Assembly: GCA_963843565.1 (NCBI GenBank)
Contig: CAWJKY010000003.1
Location: 2,976,001 to 3,040,000, forward strand
Source of the DNA: DASZQY01 sp963843565
GTDB taxonomy: Bacteria; Pseudomonadota; Alphaproteobacteria; Rhizobiales; Kaistiaceae
Length of the DNA: 64,000 bases
Direction of reading: 5' to 3'
Made by a program: the position numbers and the translations under genes. The notes below the pieces were generated by a model, which made no database searches, had not been told where the DNA came from, and saw nothing but the letters and a program-made list of their open reading frames with translations. Of this stretch, positions 41,301 to 48,956 are shown piece by piece; position 1 is the first letter of the stretch, and each line of letters begins with the position of its first letter.

Positions 41301-41550
41301 TCAGGATGGCGTGGTGCTTGCCGTGCAGGATGCTGGCCCGGGCCTGGATCCGGCGAACGTCGAACGCGTCTTTGAGGCGTTCCACACCACCAAGGCCAAT
41401 GGGTTGGGCATCGGCCTGTCGATCTGCCGGACGATAATCGAGGCGCATGGAGGAAAGCTGTGGGCGACTTCAGCAGTTCCCCATGGCGCCATCTTCCAGT
41501 TCACATTGCCGGCCTCTGGGGGCACGTCGCGCCACGCCGGCGATGCCTGA
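38317..41550 (+). CDS. Five-PAS hybrid-length sensor histidine kinase
   Basis: 1077 aa, no membrane segments seen, so probably cytoplasmic. A GAF-like region (about 20-170) and coiled coil lead to five PAS repeats (about 205-330, 330-455, 455-580, 580-705, 710-835), four of them with a near-identical 'RRFDGxYRWFxxRxxPLRDA' core. HisKA has His855 in 'MTASIAHEINQPLSG'. The ATPase domain has 'VILNLVLNATEAMSE', 'VQDAGPGLDP' and 'ANGLGIGLSICRTIIEAHGG', a FixL/NtrB-like class. No receiver is attached, which fits the separate regulators upstream. The ATG at 38317 was chosen; the longer frame from 38149 lies in the MEDS gene. Confidence 0.9.
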   Translation: MVARDPAEQVKDLQRAINDLIGLTTLPAMWTGADQSKVVGTLLDVLLGMLGLDFIFLLLTQGNLDIADAVRVAQSLAASLQPDEISGALLGSFGDNVSLWPPEGRVSTGAGDFSVAIVQMGLRGEIGTVIAGSRRPDFASETERLLLNVAANQAALALQQAQLLDAQKRIAVELDQRVADRTVELAQANERLQREIAERSEAEERSRLIVDSIPAGIAIFGPTGHVTGANRQLLEYLGQPLEVMQQWSTAGLIHPQDLPNVLETFGVMIATGVAASFKFRLRRFDGTYRWFEARNMGLRDASGQLVRWHAVITDVDDRERAESAVAASERELRLMLDTLPVGIIVVSPTEGIVSANQQLLNYLGVSLEVLQDWANSEMVHPDQRERTLAYFRTFMSMDGPSSHETHIRRFDGVYRWFVVRNNPLRDADGKIIRWYGLLIDIDDRKRAEDALHESAAQLRLVVNTIPGLVAIFDADGVAEDVNAPFLEYLGQTLEEFRNWATNGTVHPDDVAHHVALLARCFSSGRPIDTETRLRRFDGEYRWFQVRGLPARDAEGRISRWYSLMTDIDDRKKAEEAVAANESSLKTTVDTIPALAWSARPDGTGDFFNKAYLDYVGRRPEELEGWAWTSALHPDDLPRFDAAWQRARESGGGTECEARLLGSDGSYRWFIFRANPLRDSGGAIVKWYGINTDIEDRKRAEEKLAESEAWLAHSQRMSAMGSFAWMLATKEITFFSEELYRIFELDPNVPLTFEQIAARVHPDDTQLFAAKLAQAQAGIVDHDYDVRLRMPDGRVKYIRTESRPDTQADGQTIFVGTMRDITEQKRTEEALNELRTELAHVARVSTLGAMTASIAHEINQPLSGIVTNAGTGLRMLASDPPNVRGAQETARRTLRDAKRATDVISRLRALFTKRETLIEPVELNEAAREVIAFSQKGLQDGRVALQLELADNIPPVEGDRVQLQQVILNLVLNATEAMSEIDDRPRQLVIRTASADQDGVVLAVQDAGPGLDPANVERVFEAFHTTKANGLGIGLSICRTIIEAHGGKLWATSAVPHGAIFQFTLPASGGTSRHAGDA

Positions 41551-41691
41551 CCAAGGCTGGTCCGAGGCCCGTCCGATGAAATCGTGTTGTCGAACTGGTG
41601 GCAGTTTTCACCGCCGGCAGGCGGCACCAAGGGAAGCCGAGGGGCCGCCACTGCGGCATTTTCCGGGACGCTACTTGCCGGCAGCCAGACG

Positions 41692-43059
41692 ATGACTCAC
41701 GGATCAACGTCTCCGGCACAAGCAGACCATCGCCCCGGCGACCTCCTGATGCTCGCTTTTCTGGCCGTCGTCGCGGGTGCGGCAACGGGTCTGATCGTCG
41801 CGATGTTCAGGCTGACGCTGGAGGGCGCGAATTGGGCTCGCGCCAGGCTGTTCGTCGACGCTCATAGCATCCCGGTTGGAGGTTCGCTGCTGCTAGTCGT
41901 CGGATGCGCGGCCGCGGTGATGAGCGCCGCCTGGCTGGTGCGGCGGTTTTCGACCTACGCATCGGGCAGTGGCGTTCCAGAAGTCGCGGCGGCGCTGAGT
42001 GGCGTCCTCCCGCCTGCTCCTTTGCGACGAATATTGCTGGTCAAATTCGTTGGCGGCATCTTGTCGCTCGGTGCTGGAATGGCATTGGGACCGGAGGGGC
42101 CTGGCGTGCAAATGGGCGCCGTAGGCGCTCGTTTGCTGGGAACCACGTTTCGCCGCTCATGGCCGGATGTGCAGGCGCTGGTCGCGGCGGGTGCTGGCGC
42201 CGGCATCGCCGTGGCCTTCAACGCCCCGATTGCCGGGGCGATCTTCGTCCTCGAAGTGCTGACACGAAGGTTTGACGGACGCTTTGCAATAGCGGGCCTT
42301 GGCGCGGCCTCTACGGCGATTCTGGTTTCGAGGCTGTTGCTGGGGGATGCGCCAGTCCTTCACGTCGTTGTTTCAGGACAGGTAGCTGCGGCCACGGGGC
42401 CGCTGCCCTACGCGGTCGCGGCGACGTGGCCTCTCTACCTGGCGCTCGGCGTATTCGCGGGCGCTGCGGCAGTCCTCTACAATCGGCTGATACTTCGCGC
42501 CCTGACGGTGTCCGATCGTCTTGCCAGATGGCCGGTCGAGGCGAAAGCGGCAGTGATCGGCGCGCTCATCGGCGCGATCGGCTGGTTCGCGCCGAACCTG
42601 ATAGGGCCCGGCGACGACATCTCACAGCGTGTCCTGGTGGGCGCGGTCGCTGCCAGCGAGATCCCGATCATTTTCCTGCTGCGGTTTCTTCTGGGCCCAA
42701 CCTCCTACGCTGCGCGCACCCCAGGCGGATTATTCGCGCCCCTGCTTGTCCTCGGTGCCTTGATCGGTTTTTTCGCTGGCAGTTTGTGTCAGAGCGCGTT
42801 CCCGACTCTGGCGATAGAGCCGCAGGCGTTTGCCGTGGTCGGGATGGCCGCGTTCTTCACCGGCGTCGTTCGCGCGCCGGTGACGGGGATCGTGCTTGTG
42901 ATCGAAATGACCGCTGCTTTCACGACCCTGCTGCCCATGCTCGTCGCATGTTTCGCGGCGATGCTGATCGCGAATCTGCTGAGCAGTCCTCCGATCTACG
43001 TTTCGCTGCACGAGCAACTCACCGACGAGCTCCAATCGAAGGTGAAAGGGAGTCGTTAG
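41692..43059 (+). CDS. CLC-family chloride channel/transporter
   Basis: 455 aa with about ten hydrophobic segments. The anion-filter loops are 'GSGVPEVAAALS', 'ALGPEGPGVQMGAVG' (gating Glu kept, but GREGP is GPEGP), 'GGLFAPLLVLGAL', and a C-terminal 'SSPPIYVSLHEQL' with the filter Tyr. In 'AFNAPIAGAIFVLEVLTRRF' the residue aligned with the E. coli internal proton glutamate (E203) is Val. It probably moves Cl- (or another anion) across the inner membrane. The ATG at 41692 has a weak ribosome site; the frame open from 41584 is non-coding. Confidence 0.88.
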   Translation: MTHGSTSPAQADHRPGDLLMLAFLAVVAGAATGLIVAMFRLTLEGANWARARLFVDAHSIPVGGSLLLVVGCAAAVMSAAWLVRRFSTYASGSGVPEVAAALSGVLPPAPLRRILLVKFVGGILSLGAGMALGPEGPGVQMGAVGARLLGTTFRRSWPDVQALVAAGAGAGIAVAFNAPIAGAIFVLEVLTRRFDGRFAIAGLGAASTAILVSRLLLGDAPVLHVVVSGQVAAATGPLPYAVAATWPLYLALGVFAGAAAVLYNRLILRALTVSDRLARWPVEAKAAVIGALIGAIGWFAPNLIGPGDDISQRVLVGAVAASEIPIIFLLRFLLGPTSYAARTPGGLFAPLLVLGALIGFFAGSLCQSAFPTLAIEPQAFAVVGMAAFFTGVVRAPVTGIVLVIEMTAAFTTLLPMLVACFAAMLIANLLSSPPIYVSLHEQLTDELQSKVKGSR

Positions 43060-43229
43060 CACGATCCCAGGAGCGCTCGTGGCGGCTGGATTTGGCCGAA
43101 ACGGGGAAACCACGCGCAATTCATGAAAGAGACGTCGGCCGGGGAGGCATACACCTCACACCGACTTCGGGCCTGAAGCGCCAAAGGCGGTGCGAGCGGG
43201 ACCCCGAAGACGGAAAAGAGAGGTGCACT

Positions 43230-43589
43230 ATGCAGAAGCAATCAAACGCGCAGCCATGGATCGACATCACCAACCTGATCTTGGGAGCGATCTTGTTCCT
43301 GGCGCCGTGGATCGTCGGTCCGGCCGGCGCCGGCGGGGCATGGAACGCGTGGATCGTCGGCGCTCTTGTCGTCGTCATCGCGGCCGGCGCGCTGACAACG
43401 TTCGCGCCGTGGGAAGAGTGGAGCAACCTGGCGCTGGGCGCGTGGGCAGCAATTTCGCCGTGGCTGTTCGGCTTTCAGGCGAATGCCGGCGCGACGTGGA
43501 CGCACGTGATCGTGGGCGGCGTGGTGTTTGCGCTGGCGGGCGTTCAGCTGTGGTTCGTCAGTGGGACGCGACCCGGGGTCATGGCTTAG
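43230..43589 (+). CDS. SPW-repeat membrane protein
   Basis: 119 aa with four hydrophobic helices. Two SPW-type units are seen: 'TNLILGAILFLAPWIVGPAG' and 'SNLALGAWAAISPWLFGFQA'. The function of this family is unknown; members are often near stress or envelope genes. GAGAGGTG precedes the ATG at 43230. The 170-bp spacer before it shows nothing else. Confidence 0.85.
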   Translation: MQKQSNAQPWIDITNLILGAILFLAPWIVGPAGAGGAWNAWIVGALVVVIAAGALTTFAPWEEWSNLALGAWAAISPWLFGFQANAGATWTHVIVGGVVFALAGVQLWFVSGTRPGVMA

Positions 43590-43633
43590 TTGCGGCCTGA
43601 AATCTCGGGCGGCGTGACGTGATGAAGCAAGAC

Positions 43634-43664
43634 CTGAGGGGCCTCAGCCGACGTGGCTGAGGCC
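43634..43664. terminator. Hairpin with a competing arm downstream of the SPW gene
   Basis: GGCCTCAGCC (43640-43649) and GGCTGAGGCC (43655-43664) form a perfect 10-bp stem with 5-nt loop. An earlier CTGAG (43634-43638) can pair with the same CTCAG, making an alternative small hairpin. It lies 45 bp past the SPW stop and 94 bp before carbonic anhydrase. No T tract follows. Confidence 0.5.
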
Positions 43665-43757
43665 GTCCGCTCGGTGGACGTCGCCAAAGGCTCTTGCAAG
43701 GACAGTCTACGCAGGAACGGTGGGTCGGGATTTGCCGTCGTTTGCGGATGATCAGCC

Positions 43758-44294
43758 ATGGAGGAGATAGTGGGTCTCATTGACAAGGTTCTGAAGGCGA
43801 ACGAGCAGTACGCGCGCAGCTACGATGCGAGACTGGGAGGGCACCCGCAGCCCAAGGTCGCGATTGTGACCTGCATGGACCCGCGGCTGTCCGACCTTGA
43901 GGGGATTCTCGGTCTGAAGACAGAAGATATGGACGTGATCCGAACCGGTGGCCCGGCCGTCACGGACGATGTCCTCGGCGAGCTTGTCGTCTCCACCCGG
44001 GTTCTCGGCTCGAAGGAAATCCTGCTCCTGAATCACACGGGCTGTGGGTTCACGACATTCACGGATCAGGAGCTGAATGCGAAGCTCACCGCACTGACCG
44101 GAGACGCGACGCCGGCTCCGATGCGGTTCTTTTCGTTCAGCGATCCGGAAGATCATACCAGGAAGCAAATTGCCAAAGTCAGATCGCATCCGTGGATCTC
44201 GAAGGACGTTCCGGTGCGCGGCTTTATCTTCGACGTGCACAATGGTCGTTTGCAGGAAGTGATCGTCGACGAGGTGGAGAGTGTCTCTTCCTAG
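43758..44294 (+). CDS. Beta-class carbonic anhydrase
   Basis: 178 aa. The zinc site is visible: 'VTCMDPRLSDLEG' (Cys, Asp-Arg dyad) and 'LLLNHTGCGFTTF' (His and Cys). It interconverts CO2 and bicarbonate in the cytoplasm. It resembles the small bacterial carbonic anhydrases of the Rv1284 type. The ATG at 43758 follows CATGGAGG-like text ('cagccATGGAGG') with a weak ribosome site. The preceding hairpin (43634-43664) suggests separate transcription from the SPW gene. Confidence 0.87.
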   Translation: MEEIVGLIDKVLKANEQYARSYDARLGGHPQPKVAIVTCMDPRLSDLEGILGLKTEDMDVIRTGGPAVTDDVLGELVVSTRVLGSKEILLLNHTGCGFTTFTDQELNAKLTALTGDATPAPMRFFSFSDPEDHTRKQIAKVRSHPWISKDVPVRGFIFDVHNGRLQEVIVDEVESVSS

Positions 44295-44371
44295 GCTCGC
44301 TTGCCCCTCGTGAGATCTTTGCCGCGAGATGTGAACGAGTGTGCCGGTGCGCGTCAGGCAGGGGCGAGTAG

Positions 44372-44989
44372 ATGAGGAGGCTCGCTCCGGGAGACGTTCT
44401 TCAGGTGTTGGCCCGATCCGATATGCCGGCCGACACGGTGCGGTTGGCTCGGTACCTGATAGGGAAACTGCTGGTTCGCTCAACTCTTCACGGCACACTG
44501 GTCGGGCGCATTGTCGAAACCGAAGCATATCCGGTGGGCGATCTGGCCGGACATGCGGATGCAGGCATGACGCGGCGGAATCGCGCGCTATTTCTGTCGC
44601 GCGGACATGCATATGTCTATCTTGCCTACGGCACGTCGTACCTGCTCAATGTCTCCAGCGAGATCGTTGGGGTTGGTGCTGGTGTCCTCATCAGGGCGCT
44701 CGAGCCAGTTGACGGCGTCTCCGGCATGAAGCGCAATCGCGGCATCGAGAGAGTCCGCGACCTGACACGAGGTCCGGGCCGTCTTGCGGCCGCATTCGAT
44801 ATCGACCGTCGTCTGGACGGCATTGACCTGTGCCGGAAGGGACGGTTGTACCTGGCGCGGGACGGCGATGTCGGTCCTGAAATCGGAGTTGGCCCGCGGA
44901 TCGGTCTCTCGCGCGCGATCAGGCGGCCGCTGCGCTTCTACGTTCGCGACAACCCGTTTGTGAGTGGTCCGAACAAGCTCAACCGCTAG
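44372..44989 (+). CDS. 3-methyladenine DNA glycosylase (AAG/MPG family)
   Basis: 205 aa. It has the family core 'GRIVETEAYPVGDLAGHADA' (catalytic Glu), 'MTRRNRALFLSRGHAYVYLA', 'YGTSYLLNVSSE' and 'LTRGPGRLAAAFDID'. The Tyr and His contacts of the damaged-base pocket look present. It removes alkylated or deaminated purines. It is 77 bp after carbonic anhydrase on the same strand. The ATG at 44372 has a weak Shine-Dalgarno. Confidence 0.88.
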   Translation: MRRLAPGDVLQVLARSDMPADTVRLARYLIGKLLVRSTLHGTLVGRIVETEAYPVGDLAGHADAGMTRRNRALFLSRGHAYVYLAYGTSYLLNVSSEIVGVGAGVLIRALEPVDGVSGMKRNRGIERVRDLTRGPGRLAAAFDIDRRLDGIDLCRKGRLYLARDGDVGPEIGVGPRIGLSRAIRRPLRFYVRDNPFVSGPNKLNR

Positions 44990-45260
44990 CCGGGTCTGGC
45001 TTTGGCCTCAAAGGCGGCGCCTGCGCTCCCGCGTCTGCGTATGTTTCTTTCGGGCCGACCGCATCAGCATCGAAGAACACGTCGGAAATCCACGGTTTCA
45101 CGACTTGCGCACGCCTCGCGCATCGAGCACTGGTTTCCGACACTCTCAACGGCCGCTTTCCGAAGGGCCGGCGGCCGCGCCACCTGACGCTGGCGGCGTT
45201 GCTTGAGCTCTGCGCCGCCTGATCGCGTCGGACTCCTGAAATGGCGCCTGAATTCCCGTC
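44990..45260. other. Convergent intergenic region
   Basis: 271 bp between the ends of the DNA glycosylase gene and the AGE-family gene. No recognisable ORF, RNA or clear terminator was found. Confidence 0.4.
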
Positions 45261-46460
45261 TCAACGAACGCTTTCGACCGGGAGCCAATGGTCGAGGACG
45301 TCCCAACATGCTCCCAGCGTGTGATAGTCGGTCTTGCCGGGCGGAGACTTCAGGTCGTCGATCCTGGCGCCGTCGCGGGTCACCACGCGAAACCAGGCGC
45401 CGTACTCGTGGTCGACCAGGTATCGCCAGCTGAAGCACCAAAGCGCGTTGTAGTCGTCCCGGTAACTTGATGTGCCCGTGCGCGCGAACAGACGCCAGGC
45501 CGTCGCGAAGCCTTCGCTCATCACCCAGTAATATTTCTCCGGAGCACAGAACGTGCCGTCGGGCGCGAAGCCATAAACGACCCCGCCGAACTCGGTGTCC
45601 CAGCCGCGCTTGAAGCCTTCGCGATAGAACGCCTCCGCGGTCGGGAGGTGCCAGGGCCGCGGGCGCAGCCCCTCGAGCGTCAGGATGAGGCGCCCCCATT
45701 CCGCCTGATGACCCGGCAGAAAACCCCACGGGCGGAAGAGATCATTGGGGCGGTCGATGTTGTATTCGAAGTCCGGCCGCCAGGCCTCATCGTAGTGCTC
45801 CCAGACAAGCCCATGGGTGAGGGCAGGGAGCTCCCGGCAGAAATTGTCGGCAAGCGTTTCGGCACGGTCCAGAAAATGCGCTTCGCCGGTCGCTTCGTAT
45901 GACGCGATGAGGGCCTCGCACATGTGCATGTTGGCGTTCTGGCCGCGATAGCTGGAGGGTTGCCAGGTTTCGGTCGAAAGGTCGTCGCGATAGGCCTGCG
46001 CCTGCTCCTCCCAGAAGCGCTCCTCGAGGAAGGCCCATACGGCGTCGAGGACCGCGCGGGCCTCCGCAAGTCCGGCCTGGATGGCCCGCGCGCACGCGAG
46101 GATGACGAAGGCGTGGCCATAGGCGTAAGCCCGATCCCCCGTCGGCGAGCCGTCGACAAGCTCCCACGCGTAGTGGCCATCGGGCTGTCGATGGGCGCTC
46201 TGGAGGAAGGCAAACGCGTGCCGGGCAAGGTCGGCGAAGCGCGGCTGGTCAGGATAGCGTCTGGCCGCGATCGCATAGTTGACGACGAACCGGGTGGAAC
46301 TGACCAGGTGGCGGTGCGACCGGTCATAGACGGAACCGTCGTCGCGAAGGCAATGAAAGAATCCGCCGTCCGGATCGAAGGCGCACCGGTCGTAGAAATC
46401 CAGAATCGCGGCGACGTGCGATTCGAGGAATTCGCGGCTCGAGAAGTCGGGACGGGTCAA
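45261..46460 (-). CDS. AGE-family epimerase/isomerase (mannose isomerase-like)
   Basis: 399 aa alpha/alpha barrel protein. It has 'CAFDPDGGFFHCLRDDGSVY', 'TRFVVNYAIAARRY', 'YAYGHAFVILACARA', 'RGQNANMHMCEALIASYEAT', 'WGFLPGHQAEWGRLI' and 'KTDYHTLGACWDVL', with His residues at the positions used by N-acylglucosamine 2-epimerases and mannose isomerases. The start is TTG at 46460 after GGAGAG. It is the last gene of the enolase/kinase group, 31 bp after the enolase-like gene. The substrate is a free aldose or keto-sugar, unresolved. Confidence 0.8.
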   Translation of the reverse strand: MTRPDFSSREFLESHVAAILDFYDRCAFDPDGGFFHCLRDDGSVYDRSHRHLVSSTRFVVNYAIAARRYPDQPRFADLARHAFAFLQSAHRQPDGHYAWELVDGSPTGDRAYAYGHAFVILACARAIQAGLAEARAVLDAVWAFLEERFWEEQAQAYRDDLSTETWQPSSYRGQNANMHMCEALIASYEATGEAHFLDRAETLADNFCRELPALTHGLVWEHYDEAWRPDFEYNIDRPNDLFRPWGFLPGHQAEWGRLILTLEGLRPRPWHLPTAEAFYREGFKRGWDTEFGGVVYGFAPDGTFCAPEKYYWVMSEGFATAWRLFARTGTSSYRDDYNALWCFSWRYLVDHEYGAWFRVVTRDGARIDDLKSPPGKTDYHTLGACWDVLDHWLPVESVR

Positions 46461-46491
46461 TTGTGTCTCTCCGGAGCCGCGCGTCAGGCCG

Positions 46492-47757
46492 TCAGGAAGC
46501 CGCCGCCAGGCTCTCCTCGATGCGGATGACCTCGTTCCACTTGGCGGTGCGCTCGGCGCGCGCCACCGAGCCGACCTTGATCTGGGTTGCGCAGAGACCG
46601 ACCGCGAGGTGGCTGAGCGAGACGTCCTCGCTTTCGCCGGAGCGCCCCGACATGACCGTCAGCCAGCCGGCCTTCTTCGCCGCGGCTGCGGCTTCGATCA
46701 GCTCCGACACGGTGCCGCACTGGTTGACCTTGAGGAGCGCGGCGTTGCAGGCCCCGCGTTCGGCCGCGGCGACGATCAAGGCCGCATCGGTGACGAGGTA
46801 GTCGTCGCCGACGATGGCGCAGCGCCCACCAAGGCGACGGGTGATGTCGACGAAGCCGGCGTCATCGTCCTCGCCGACAGGGTCTTCGAGCGATTGGATC
46901 GCGTAAGCCGCGCACCATCGCTCCAGCTGGTCGATGAGCTGGGCGGTGGTCAAGCGCGTATTCTCCAGCGAGAGCGTGTAGTGGCCGTGCGCGCCGAATT
47001 CGCTGGCCGCGACGTCGAGGGCAATGGCGATGTCGGCACCCGGCTTGAAGCCGGCCGTTTCGATCGCCCGGGTCAAGGTTTCGAGCACCTCTTCGTTGCG
47101 GCTGAAGTCGGGCCACAGCCCGCCTTCGTCCGAGACGCCGAAAAGTGCGCCGCGCGCCTTCATGAGGCCGGTGGCGGCGAGGTAGACCTCGGCGACCTGC
47201 TCGACCGCGGCGGCGAAGCTGGCGGCGCGCCTGGGGATGACCAGGAAGTCCTGAATGTCGACACGGCCGCCAGCATGCGCCCCGCCGCCGAAGATCTGGA
47301 TCATTGGAACGGGGATGTGACGCGCGCTCTCGGAAAGGCCGGCGAGGGTGCGCAGATGCTTCCACAGGGGAAGGCCGCGCGCGGCTGCAGCCGCCCAGGC
47401 GACGGCGAGCGACACGGCGACCATGGCGTTGCCGCCGAGCGTCGTCTTCTGCGGCGAACCGTCGAGGTCGATCATGGCGCGGTCAATCGCGACCTGATCG
47501 GCGGCGTCCATACCCGCGAGCCGCGGCGCGATCCTTTCGGAGATGCCGGTCAGCGCCTTGTCGACGCCGAAGCCGCCGAGGCGCCGGCTGCCGTCGCGCA
47601 GATCAAGCGCTTCGCGCTTGCCGGTCGATGCGCCGGACGGGGCGATGGCGCGACCCGTCACCCCCGAGCGCAGGACGACCTCGGCCTCCACCGTCGGGCG
47701 GCCGCGCGAATCCCAGACCTGCCGGCCCCTGATCGATGCGATGCGGGTCTCGGACAT
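46492..47757 (-). CDS. Enolase paralogue with substituted active-site residues
   Basis: 421 aa, full-length enolase: 'APSGASTGKREALDLRDG', 'GGAHAGGRVDIQDFLVIP', 'VSDEGGLWPDF', 'SLEDPVGEDDDAGF', 'IVGDDYLVTD', 'LLKVNQCGTVSE', 'QIKVGSVARAERTAKWNEVI'. The three metal ligands (Asp, Glu, Asp) and the catalytic Lys are kept, as is the active-site His of GGAHA. The Glu of E. coli 'DIQEF' (Glu167) is Asp, and the active-site His of 'SHRSGE' (His369) is Gly ('SGRSGE'). It may act on phosphosugar-acid-like substrates instead of 2-phosphoglycerate. It is 9 bp after the APH kinase. Confidence 0.8.
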   Translation of the reverse strand: MSETRIASIRGRQVWDSRGRPTVEAEVVLRSGVTGRAIAPSGASTGKREALDLRDGSRRLGGFGVDKALTGISERIAPRLAGMDAADQVAIDRAMIDLDGSPQKTTLGGNAMVAVSLAVAWAAAAARGLPLWKHLRTLAGLSESARHIPVPMIQIFGGGAHAGGRVDIQDFLVIPRRAASFAAAVEQVAEVYLAATGLMKARGALFGVSDEGGLWPDFSRNEEVLETLTRAIETAGFKPGADIAIALDVAASEFGAHGHYTLSLENTRLTTAQLIDQLERWCAAYAIQSLEDPVGEDDDAGFVDITRRLGGRCAIVGDDYLVTDAALIVAAAERGACNAALLKVNQCGTVSELIEAAAAAKKAGWLTVMSGRSGESEDVSLSHLAVGLCATQIKVGSVARAERTAKWNEVIRIEESLAAAS

Positions 47758-47766
47758 GGGCGTACG

Positions 47767-48792
47767 TCAGTCTCCGGAGTTGGGCAGCGCTTCGACGCGC
47801 CTGAGGATGGCGTCAAGCGTTTGTGGCGGGTCGGCGATCATGGGCATCGCGAGGGCGCGCACCGTGTCGCGCCCCGCCGCGGTGAGATACTCGACCGGCG
47901 ACTTGCCGTCGACGCGGGCGAGGATCAGGCAAGGCAGGAGGCGCGCGGTGCGCGCTTCGAATTCATTCGCTGCGCCGGCGGGGAAGCATTTGAGCCATGC
48001 GGCCAGGAAGGCGCGTGCCGCCGAGAGCAGGGAGGTACCCGCGGCCGGCAGGTGAATTGCCTTCAGAATCAGATGGTTCAGGCAGAAGGCGGCGTCGAAG
48101 ACGGGATCGCCGAACCACGCGCATTCGGCGTCGAGGATGACGACGTGGCCGTCCTTTCGGGAGACCAGAATATTCTTCGGGCTGAGATCGCCATGGACGA
48201 GGGCGAGCTTGTTGGCTTGCGTGTCGGCGAGGCGCGCGAGGATATGCACCGCGAGGTCCGGGTGGCGCTTCGCGGTCGCGCGCAGATACGGGTCCAGGCG
48301 GAGCGCGTCGAACATGGCGTCGGTCGGGAAGCGCGCCGCGGTTTCGGCTTCGTCGAGCGTGGCGGCATGGATGCGCCCGATCGCGCCGGCGACGGCAACC
48401 GCAACGTCGGCATCAACGGTGCCGGCGAGCAGCGCGTCCTTCCAGACGAAGTAGTCTTCGGGCGGAAGAAACTCCATGACGGCGATGCCGTTGGCGCGGT
48501 CTTCGCCGAGGACGCGCGGCACGGCACCGGGTACGATTTCGGCGGCCTGACGGAGCCAGGCGATCTCATAGCGGTTGCGCTCGACCGGCACGCGCCAGTC
48601 GTCGGCGACCATCAGCTTGGGGAGCGCGCGCTTGGCGCAGAGATCACCGCCCGCCTCGAGATGGATGCGCACGATGTCCGACGAGACACCACCGGTCAGG
48701 GGATAGACCTCGAAGGCGTCGGGATCGGCGACCCCCATGTCGTTCAGAACGGCCGGCAACAGCGTCCGCCATGCATCCTCGCCAGCCATCAT
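47767..48792 (-). CDS. APH-family phosphotransferase (sugar/small-molecule kinase)
   Basis: 341 aa of the aminoglycoside-phosphotransferase fold. It has 'PLTGGVSSDIVRIHLEAGG', 'IAVMEFLPPEDYFVWKDAL', the catalytic loop 'LVHGDLSPKNILVSRKDG' (Asp) and the metal loop 'ILDAECAWFGDPVFDAAF'. The start is one of two adjacent ATGs (48792 or 48789) with a weak ribosome site. It is not likely an antibiotic gene; in this locus it probably phosphorylates a sugar or acid feeding the enolase-like protein next to it. Confidence 0.78.
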   Translation of the reverse strand: MMAGEDAWRTLLPAVLNDMGVADPDAFEVYPLTGGVSSDIVRIHLEAGGDLCAKRALPKLMVADDWRVPVERNRYEIAWLRQAAEIVPGAVPRVLGEDRANGIAVMEFLPPEDYFVWKDALLAGTVDADVAVAVAGAIGRIHAATLDEAETAARFPTDAMFDALRLDPYLRATAKRHPDLAVHILARLADTQANKLALVHGDLSPKNILVSRKDGHVVILDAECAWFGDPVFDAAFCLNHLILKAIHLPAAGTSLLSAARAFLAAWLKCFPAGAANEFEARTARLLPCLILARVDGKSPVEYLTAAGRDTVRALAMPMIADPPQTLDAILRRVEALPNSGD

Positions 48793-48924
48793 CGCAACTC
48801 TGCAAGAAACCCACGCGGGACACGGTGACAGGAAGGTTCGAAAGGCGGGGCATATTGCATGTGCTCCACCGTAGCCAAGCGCACCCAGCTTGCAAGCGCG
48901 CGGGGTGCGGGTGAACGCGGTGGC

Positions 48925-48956
48925 GCCGACCTGCGGCGCCCACGTTGTGGGTCGGC
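48925..48956 (-). terminator. Hairpin after the DUF2264 gene
   Basis: GCCGACC (48925-48931) pairs with GGTCGGC (48950-48956), and an inner CCAC/GTGG arm can also form. It directly follows the stop at 48957 and precedes the APH gene by about 130 bp. No T tract is present, so it may be a weak terminator or stabiliser. Confidence 0.35.

Noticed and set aside
47767..48792. Aminoglycoside resistance gene
   Set aside because: The APH fold is shared by many small-molecule kinases, and the operon context is sugar metabolism.
46609..48828. 739-codon plus-strand ORF
   Set aside because: It is antisense to the enolase-like and APH genes, which carry complete family motifs.
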